From an uncultured Chthoniobacterales bacterium (GTDB lineage Bacteria; Verrucomicrobiota; Verrucomicrobiia; Chthoniobacterales; CAKUMP01): a stretch of 6,151 nucleotides of DNA. The translations under genes and the position numbers were made by a program. The stretch is taken from contig CAKUMP010000147.1 in NCBI GenBank assembly GCA_934667795.1, forward strand, positions 1 to 6,151. The letters run 5' to 3'. This document shows positions 1 through 4,039 of the stretch, one piece after another; within the stretch, counting starts at the first letter, position 1; every line of letters starts with the position of its first letter. The notes beneath the pieces were generated by a model. That model was not told the DNA's origin. It saw only the letters and a list, made by a program, of their open reading frames with translations, and did not search any database.

Positions 1-676
1 AACGGAACGCTCGGGGGTCTGTTTACAGCTCTGTCCCTACCAGGCCGTTTGGAGGTCTGTTTACAGCTCTGTCCCTACCAGAACGTTCGGAGGTTGTGTA
101 CAGCTCTGTCCCTAATGGGACGCTTGGAGGTTGTGTACGGCTCTGTCCCTAACGGAACGTTCGGAGGTTGTGTACGGCTCTGTCCCTAACGTTCGGAGGT
201 TGTTTATGGCTCTGTCCCTAACAGAACGTTCGGAGGTTGTGTACGGCTCTGTCCCTAATGGGACGTTCGGAGGATGTTTACAGCTCTGTCCCTAACAGAA
301 CGTTCGGAGGATGTTTACAGCTCTGTCCCTAATGGGACGCTCGGGGGTCTGTTTACAGCTCTGTCCCTAACGGAACGCTCGGGGGTCTGTTTACCGCTCT
401 GTCCCTACCAGGCCGTTTGGAGGTCTGTTTACCGCTCTGTCCCTAACGGAACGCTCGGGGGTCTGTTTACAGCTCTGTCCCTACCAGGCCGTTTGGAGGT
501 CTGTTTACAGCTCTGTCCCTAACGAGTCGTTCGGAGGTATGTTTACAGCTCTGTCCCTACCAGGCCGTTTGGAGGTCTGTTTACAGCTCTGTCCCTACCA
601 GGCCGTTCGAAGGTCTGTTTACAGCTCTGTCCCTAACGGAACGCTCGAGGGTCTGTTTACAGCTCTGTCCCTAATG
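1..676. repeat. 37/38-bp tandem repeat array (minisatellite), open at the left edge
   Basis: The core ctctgtcccta occurs 18 times, starting at 29, 67, 104, 141, 178, 210, 247, 284, 321, 359, 397, 435, 473, 511, 549, 587, 625 and 663. Spacing is 37 or 38 bp except one 32-bp unit (189-220), which lacks 5 bp. Homology ends just after 676. The 37-bp units form one central block (78-331) and the 38-bp units lie on both sides. Each unit begins with a variable head (ccaggccgttt, acggaacgctc, acagaacgttc or atgggacg), then a ggaggt/gggggt stretch, then tgtttacag or tgtgtacgg, then the core. Heads acggaacgctc and ccaggccgttt alternate over 370-521, giving 76-bp dimers. The period is not a multiple of three, so the reading frame shifts at every unit and a repeat protein is unlikely. 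Conservation across the whole unit and lack of unique spacers exclude CRISPR. Function unknown; an intergenic minisatellite or protein-binding array is possible. Confidence 0.95.
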
Positions 677-685
677 GAATACAGC

Positions 686-773
686 ACTCCCGAATTAGCA
701 CAAATCCGACTTTAAAAATGCAATGTTTGGAATGTGACTCCCTGCGACACTTTGATTCGAATGATTCGGGAGT
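686..773. repeat. 10-bp perfect inverted repeat
   Basis: ACTCCCGAAT at 686-695 is the exact reverse complement of ATTCGGGAGT at 764-773. Allowing one bulged base, the match extends outward by a further GCA/TGC, giving a stem of about 13 bp with a loop near 68 nt. The right arm lies next to a perfect 8-bp palindrome ATTCGAAT (755-762). The repeat starts immediately after the tandem array ends, so it could mark an element boundary. No function can be assigned. Confidence 0.6.
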
Positions 774-846
774 TGCGATTGCCTAGAACATTTTCACATA
801 TCCAATTCGATAGGATCCAGAGCGGTGGGAACTGCCGCATTCCAAA
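726..846. repeat. 9-bp inverted repeat with a REP-like hairpin in its right arm
   Basis: TTTGGAATG (726-734) is the exact reverse complement of CATTCCAAA (838-846). Just inside the right arm is a local hairpin: GCGG (822-825) pairs with CCGC (835-838), extended by two wobble pairs around a GGAAC loop. A GCGG..CCGC stem directly followed by CATTCCAAA resembles short intergenic palindromes that I remember from verrucomicrobial genomes; this copy looks degenerate. That resemblance is recalled, not tested. The repeat interleaves with the 686/764 inverted repeat. Confidence 0.5.
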
Positions 847-851
847 ATCCG

Positions 852-865
852 GGCGACATGTCACC
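852..865. promoter_or_regulatory. 14-bp quasi-palindrome, copy 1 (candidate protein-binding site)
   Basis: GGCGACATGTCACC is a dyad around the perfect palindrome GACATGTC, with one mismatched outer pair. Its exact reverse complement occurs at 3948-3961, so copA lies between two identical sites in inverted orientation. The site is about 200 bp upstream of the copA start, far for a simple operator. It does not match the CopY box (which has a 2-bp gap between ACA and TGT) or a CsoR- or CueR-type site. It may be an operator or a piece of a dispersed repeat. Confidence 0.35.
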
Positions 866-934
866 AAGTTACACCTGAAACATACAATGGGAGAGGATGA
901 GATGTCGCAAGATGCTAAGCGGAAATGACTTGAG

Positions 935-946
935 GAGAACGTTCTC
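935..946. promoter_or_regulatory. Perfect 12-bp palindrome upstream of copA
   Basis: GAGAACGTTCTC is self-complementary over all 12 bases. It lies 121 bp upstream of the copA ATG and about 44 bp upstream of the candidate -35. Its core GAACGTTC also occurs four times in the tandem array (81-88, 155-162, 224-231, 298-305), always followed by GG instead of TC. A dimeric regulator could bind here, but its position upstream of the proposed promoter would suit an activator or a second, unseen promoter. No known copper-regulator consensus is matched. Confidence 0.3.
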
Positions 947-989
947 GCACCCGGCAGGTAAGAAGGCCGGTTTCATGTTTCATGTGAGG

Positions 990-1019
990 AACACAAGAGT
1001 TGCAAAGGATTTTTATAAT
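990..1019 (+). promoter_or_regulatory. Possible sigma70-type promoter of copA
   Basis: A perfect TATAAT at 1014-1019 sits in an AT-rich stretch 47 bp upstream of the copA ATG. The best -35 at acceptable spacing (18 bp) is AACACA at 990-995, matching only three of six consensus positions. TTGCAA at 1000-1005 is too close (8 bp) to act as its -35. A weak -35 would suit activated transcription, but no MerR/CueR-type dyad is visible in the spacer. Moderate to low support. Confidence 0.35.
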
Positions 1020-1066
1020 AATTTCTATGTATTTTGTGTCGAGTCTGGGTTAGGGTACGGCTTATA

Positions 1067-3568
1067 ATGAAGTCCAGTTATCATATTCATGGGATGTCTT
1101 GCCAGGGTTGTCGCAAGCATGTGGAAGGGGCGTTGTCAAAAGTTCCGGGGGTTCGTTCTGCACAGGTGGATCTTGAAAAAGCAGAAGCGGTGATGGAGAT
1201 GGACGCATCGATCCCGCTTGAAACTTTCCAGGCAGCACTGGCGAAAGTGGGAGAACAATACCACATCCACCATCCGGGCGAACATGTTCCTTCCGCGTCT
1301 TCTTTAAAATCAACACCTCGCGGAGAAGGAACCGGAGTTTTTTATTGTCCGATGCATTGTGAAGGCGAGAAAACGTATGAGGCTCCCGGGGACTGTCCGG
1401 TTTGTGGAATGGATCTGGTGGAGGAACAAAATTTATCTACGCTTCCATCCGAACAATGGACCTGTCCCATGCACCCTGAGATTGTCCAGGATGATCCCGG
1501 CGCCTGTTCGATCTGTGGCATGGATCTGGTCCCGATGCAACCCAGTCTCTCGGCGGAAGAAAAAAACTTTCAATCGCTACGCAAAAAATTCGGAATTGCT
1601 TTTCTTTTCACCTTCCCGATTTTCCTGATCGCGATGAGTGAAATGATTCCTGACAATCCCCTGTATCGGGTTATGGAACAAAAGCACTGGAACTGGATCC
1701 AGTTTGTTCTCTCGATTCCTGTCGTATTTTACGCCACCTGGATGTTCTTTGAACGCGCATGGAAAAGTATCAGGTACTGGAACCTCAATATGTTTACCCT
1801 GATCGGTATCGGTGCCGGTGTTGCCTGGATATTCAGTTTTTTCGGAATGCTTTTCCCCGACTTTTTCCCCGATCAATTTAAATCGGAACACGGGGGAGCG
1901 GTTCATGTTTATTTTGAAGCCGCAACGGTCATCCTGACCTTGGTCCTTCTCGGGCAATTGCTGGAAGCTCGGGCGCATAGCAATACCAATTCCGCAATTA
2001 AAGAACTTTTAAAATTAGCACCCAATAAAGCCGTAAAGGTCGTCGAAGGCGAAGAAGTGGAAGTCCGTATCGATCAAATCGAAGTCGGCGACATTTTAAA
2101 AGTCAAACCCGGCGAAAAAATTCCGGTGGATGGAAGCATTTCCGAAGGTGCCACCAGTGTGGATGAATCCATGATTACCGGAGAACCAATCCCAGTGGAC
2201 AAAGCCACCGGGGACGCTGTCACCAGTGGGACAATTAATGGCAATCAGGTATTTTTGATGCGTGCGGAAAAAATTGGCAGTGACACGCTGTTATCGCAGA
2301 TCATCCACATGGTGAATGATGCTAGCCGGAGTCGCGCGCCGATTCAGAATCTGGCAGATAAAGTATCGGCCTATTTTGTTCCGGTAGTCGTACTTATTTC
2401 GGTCCTGACTTTTATTGTCTGGGCGCTGTGGGGGCCTGATCCTGCGTATGTCTATGCACTAGTCAATGCGATTGCGGTTTTAATTATTGCCTGTCCGTGC
2501 GCACTGGGACTTGCCACTCCGATGTCCGTCATGGTCGGAGTCGGAAAAGGCGCGCAAAATGGTGTGCTCATTAAAAATGCCGAAGCACTCGAAAAAATGG
2601 ATAAAGTGGACACACTTATCATCGATAAAACCGGGACCATCACAGAAGGCAAACCCACCGTCGAAAACGTCGGGACCTTTCATCCCACTCTCACTGAAAA
2701 CGACATTCTGCAATATATTATTTCCCTGAACAGCAACAGCGAACACCCGCTGGCAGAAGCCACGGTAAAATTTGGAAAAGAAAAAAATGTCTCGCCCCTG
2801 GCATCAGACAATTTTAACGCAGTCACAGGCAAGGGCGTCAAAGGAAAAGTCGAAGGCAAAAATGTTGCATTAGGAAATCCTAAACTCATGAATGATGTTC
2901 AGGCCCCCATTTCTCCGAAAATGGAAGCGGAAGCAAAGGTCTGGCAGCAACAGGGGAAAACCATTTCCTTTTTATCCATTGACGAAACTGTTTCCGGGTA
3001 TGTCGTGATCAGCGACAAAATCAAGCCGACCAGCGCACTCGCGATTAAAACGCTCCAGGAAAAAGGAATCGATGTCGTCATGCTGACCGGAGACAACCAT
3101 GATACCGCCCAGGCGGTCGCAAAAGAATTAGGTTTGACTGATTTCAAAGCCAGCATGTTGCCTGAGGACAAATTGATGGAAGTGGAAAAACTTCAAAAAA
3201 CCGGAAAGGTGGTTGCGATGGCCGGGGATGGGATTAATGACGCCCCGGCTTTGGCAAAAAGTGATGTAGGAATTGCGATGGGGACAGGGACAGATGTTGC
3301 AATTGAGAGTGCGATGATTACCCTTGTGAAGGGAGACTTGCACGGCATTGTAAAAGCCAGGAATTTGAGTCATGAGACGATGCAGAACATCAAGCAGAAT
3401 TTATTTTTTGCGTTGATCTACAACACCCTTGGGGTACCGATTGCAGCGGGGGTTTTGTTCCCGTTCCTTGGGATATTGCTGTCCCCGATGACAGCCGCAC
3501 TTGCCATGAGTTTCAGTTCGGTCTCGGTCATAGCCAACGCCCTGCGCCTGCGCGCGAAAAAAATTTAG
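1067..3568 (+). CDS. copA: Cu(+)-exporting P1B-type ATPase CopA
   Basis: This 833-residue inner-membrane pump uses ATP to export cytoplasmic Cu(+), probably also Ag(+). An HMA domain (about 3-68) carries the metal-binding pair in GMSCQGC (C12, C15). Two heavy-metal-binding domains follow: CPMH...CPVCGMDL (94-117) and CPMH...CSICGMDL (133-153). Transmembrane segments begin near 174, 209, 241 and 280. The actuator TGE is 371-373, the CPC metal site 476-478, and the phosphorylation motif DKTGT starts at D520. The nucleotide-binding HP is 560-561, TGDN 674-677 and the hinge GDGIND 720-725. YN (785-786) and MxxSS (M814, S817, S818) in the last helices complete the P1B-1 copper signature. I chose ATG 1067 because it leads directly into the HMA domain; the frame is open to a TTG at 1034 but those 11 residues look unconserved. 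The ribosome site is weak (AGGG at 1052-1055). The gene ends with TAG and looks intact. No copZ, csoR or cueR is beside it. Confidence 0.97.
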   Translation: MKSSYHIHGMSCQGCRKHVEGALSKVPGVRSAQVDLEKAEAVMEMDASIPLETFQAALAKVGEQYHIHHPGEHVPSASSLKSTPRGEGTGVFYCPMHCEGEKTYEAPGDCPVCGMDLVEEQNLSTLPSEQWTCPMHPEIVQDDPGACSICGMDLVPMQPSLSAEEKNFQSLRKKFGIAFLFTFPIFLIAMSEMIPDNPLYRVMEQKHWNWIQFVLSIPVVFYATWMFFERAWKSIRYWNLNMFTLIGIGAGVAWIFSFFGMLFPDFFPDQFKSEHGGAVHVYFEAATVILTLVLLGQLLEARAHSNTNSAIKELLKLAPNKAVKVVEGEEVEVRIDQIEVGDILKVKPGEKIPVDGSISEGATSVDESMITGEPIPVDKATGDAVTSGTINGNQVFLMRAEKIGSDTLLSQIIHMVNDASRSRAPIQNLADKVSAYFVPVVVLISVLTFIVWALWGPDPAYVYALVNAIAVLIIACPCALGLATPMSVMVGVGKGAQNGVLIKNAEALEKMDKVDTLIIDKTGTITEGKPTVENVGTFHPTLTENDILQYIISLNSNSEHPLAEATVKFGKEKNVSPLASDNFNAVTGKGVKGKVEGKNVALGNPKLMNDVQAPISPKMEAEAKVWQQQGKTISFLSIDETVSGYVVISDKIKPTSALAIKTLQEKGIDVVMLTGDNHDTAQAVAKELGLTDFKASMLPEDKLMEVEKLQKTGKVVAMAGDGINDAPALAKSDVGIAMGTGTDVAIESAMITLVKGDLHGIVKARNLSHETMQNIKQNLFFALIYNTLGVPIAAGVLFPFLGILLSPMTAALAMSFSSVSVIANALRLRAKKI

Positions 3569-3620
3569 GGAGCTTTTCTATTTCACGCCAAGGTCGCTAC
3601 GGGGAATTGTCTTTTAAGGA

Positions 3621-3669
3621 TTTATCCGCAGAGTTACAGATCAATTTCTCCTGTTTTTTTATCCGCAGA
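3621..3669. repeat. 12-bp direct repeat TTTATCCGCAGA (two copies)
   Basis: Exact copies at 3621-3632 and 3658-3669 are 37 bp apart. A related word, ACGCAGATTTACACAGAT, lies at 3724-3741 followed by a T run. From memory, phrases of the type 'atccgcagattacacagatt' recur in intergenic DNA of many environmental bacteria; their function is unknown. Confidence 0.6.
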
Positions 3670-3801
3670 ATGGCGTCTTCGCAATAGCCTGTCTAACTCG
3701 TACTTGTGTGAAAACAGGCATTAACGCAGATTTACACAGATTTTTTTGAGGAAGAATAATACGAAAACCAGTGAGGTGGTACACGCCAGAAGAATATCTC
3801 A

Positions 3802-3825
3802 CACGAAGGGACGAAGCCACGAAGG
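3802..3825. repeat. Three tandem 8-bp CACGAAGG-type words
   Basis: CACGAAGG (3802-3809), GACGAAGC (3810-3817) and CACGAAGG (3818-3825) follow one another without a gap, a perfect 8-bp period with two variant bases in the middle copy. This is another member of the mosaic of short intergenic words in this gap. Confidence 0.65.
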
Positions 3826-3848
3826 ATTTCTTGATTAGTCGCTGAACT

Positions 3849-3910
3849 CGCGGAAAAGCACAGAAGTTTTTTATTCTTAAACTTCCGCGTTCTTCCGCGT
3901 TTTTCCGCGG
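3849..3910. repeat. TTCCGCG triplet with inverted partner (hairpin-forming)
   Basis: TTCCGCG occurs at 3883, 3893 and 3903, an exact 10-bp period. CGCGGAAAA at 3849-3857 is the reverse complement of TTTTCCGCG at 3901-3909, so the segment can fold back. An inner stem pairs GAAGTTT (3863-3869) with AAACTTC (3879-3885) around a 9-nt AT-rich loop. The 10-bp period places the words on the same DNA face, but nothing else indicates protein binding. Confidence 0.55.
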
Positions 3911-3944
3911 CCTATAAAAATCCTTGGCGTGAAACTCTCTTTTC

Positions 3945-3977
3945 AGGGGTGACATGTCGCCACGCCCCTAAATTTTC
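3945..3977 (+). terminator. GC-rich hairpin, weak candidate terminator
   Basis: AGGGG (3945-3949) pairs with CCCCT (3965-3969), continued inward by a U-G wobble and a G-C pair, with an 11-nt loop. The following AAATTTTCT is only a modest U-rich tail. It lies nearly 380 bp after copA and about 65 bp before the next gene, so it could end readthrough from copA, act as a leader structure for the next gene, or simply belong to the repeat containing the quasi-palindrome. Confidence 0.3.
3948..3961. promoter_or_regulatory. 14-bp quasi-palindrome, copy 2
   Basis: GGTGACATGTCGCC is the exact reverse complement of 852-865. It forms the left half and loop of the 3945-3969 hairpin. It lies 75 bp upstream of the proposed GTG of the AsmA/TamB-like gene, a plausible operator distance. 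Binding-site and dispersed-repeat explanations both remain open. Confidence 0.35.
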
Positions 3978-4012
3978 TCGACCTGATTATTTATCTGGGC
4001 TAAGATAAGGAG

Positions 4013-4039
4013 ATGAACATCCCGTTGCCTATCCCGTGA
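4013..4039 (+). CDS. Possible 8-codon leader ORF overlapping the downstream start
   Basis: ATG 4013 opens a frame encoding MNIPLPIP and stops at TGA 4037-4039. That stop overlaps the proposed GTG (4036-4038) of the next gene as GTGA, a common arrangement for translational coupling. AAGGAG at 4007-4012 directly abuts the ATG, which is too close for normal initiation; a TTG at 4025 in the same frame would have 12 bp of spacing. Three prolines in eight residues could slow ribosomes. This may be chance, and it is the least certain coding call here. Confidence 0.25.
   Translation: MNIPLPIP

Larger units (their letters stand above)
677..1066. other. Non-coding region between the tandem array and copA
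   Basis: This 390-bp stretch holds no gene I can support. It contains interleaved inverted repeats, a REP-like hairpin, a 14-bp quasi-palindrome, a perfect 12-bp palindrome at 935-946, an immediate direct repeat TTTCATG-TTTCATG at 971-984 and an AT-rich stretch with a TATAAT just ahead of copA. A 64-codon reading frame (GTG 734 to TGA 928) crosses it. That frame lies over the inverted repeats, has no clear ribosome binding site and encodes nothing recognisable, so I treat it as chance. The region probably supplies the copA upstream control sequence plus dispersed repeat remnants. Confidence 0.6.
3581..3934. repeat. 354-bp segment bounded by perfect 13-bp inverted repeats (MITE-like or repeat mosaic)
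   Basis: TTTCACGCCAAGG at 3581-3593 is the exact reverse complement of CCTTGGCGTGAAA at 3922-3934. Between them lie several short repeat families. CTTTTC occurs just outside each end (3573-3578 and 3939-3944), two and four bases from the inverted repeats, a possible but imperfect target duplication. No transposase is encoded, so if mobile it would be non-autonomous. The alternative is that both ends are members of one dispersed intergenic word inserted in opposite orientations; I cannot separate these from one copy. Confidence 0.55.
3569..4035. other. Repeat-filled intergenic region between copA and the AsmA/TamB-like gene
   Basis: This 467-bp gap holds a mosaic of short repeat words inside a 13-bp inverted repeat, then a GC-rich hairpin and the start region of the next gene. 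A weak extra stem, GCCTGT (3687-3692) with ACAGGC (3714-3719), lies in the middle. No strong intrinsic terminator directly follows copA. A 98-codon frame on the minus strand (3659-3955) is made entirely of these repeat words and is not supported as a gene. The length and repeat content make co-transcription of the two genes unlikely. Confidence 0.75.

Noticed and set aside
274..522. 82-codon open frame inside the tandem array
   Set aside because: It is a translation of 37/38-bp units whose frame shifts at each repeat; no ribosome site, and the same array yields similar frames elsewhere.
1..676. CRISPR array
   Set aside because: There are no unique spacers: similarity covers the whole unit and heads recur among units.
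852..865. CopY-type copper box
   Set aside because: ACATGT lacks the two bases that separate ACA and TGT in the CopY consensus.
734..928. 64-codon frame with a GTG start
   Set aside because: It overlaps several inverted repeats, lacks a ribosome site and has no recognisable domain; kept only as a possible remnant.
1034..1066. Upstream TTG start for CopA
   Set aside because: The extra 11 residues precede a typical HMA start, and ATG 1067 is the better codon.
1063..1068. Second TATAAT overlapping the copA start codon
   Set aside because: Transcription from it would start inside the gene; likely coincidence.
1062..3373. Minus-strand and alternate-frame open frames within copA
   Set aside because: All are shadows of the well-supported ATPase and contain no domain.
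3659..3955. 98-codon minus-strand frame
   Set aside because: It consists wholly of the short intergenic repeat words, which commonly give spurious hypothetical proteins.
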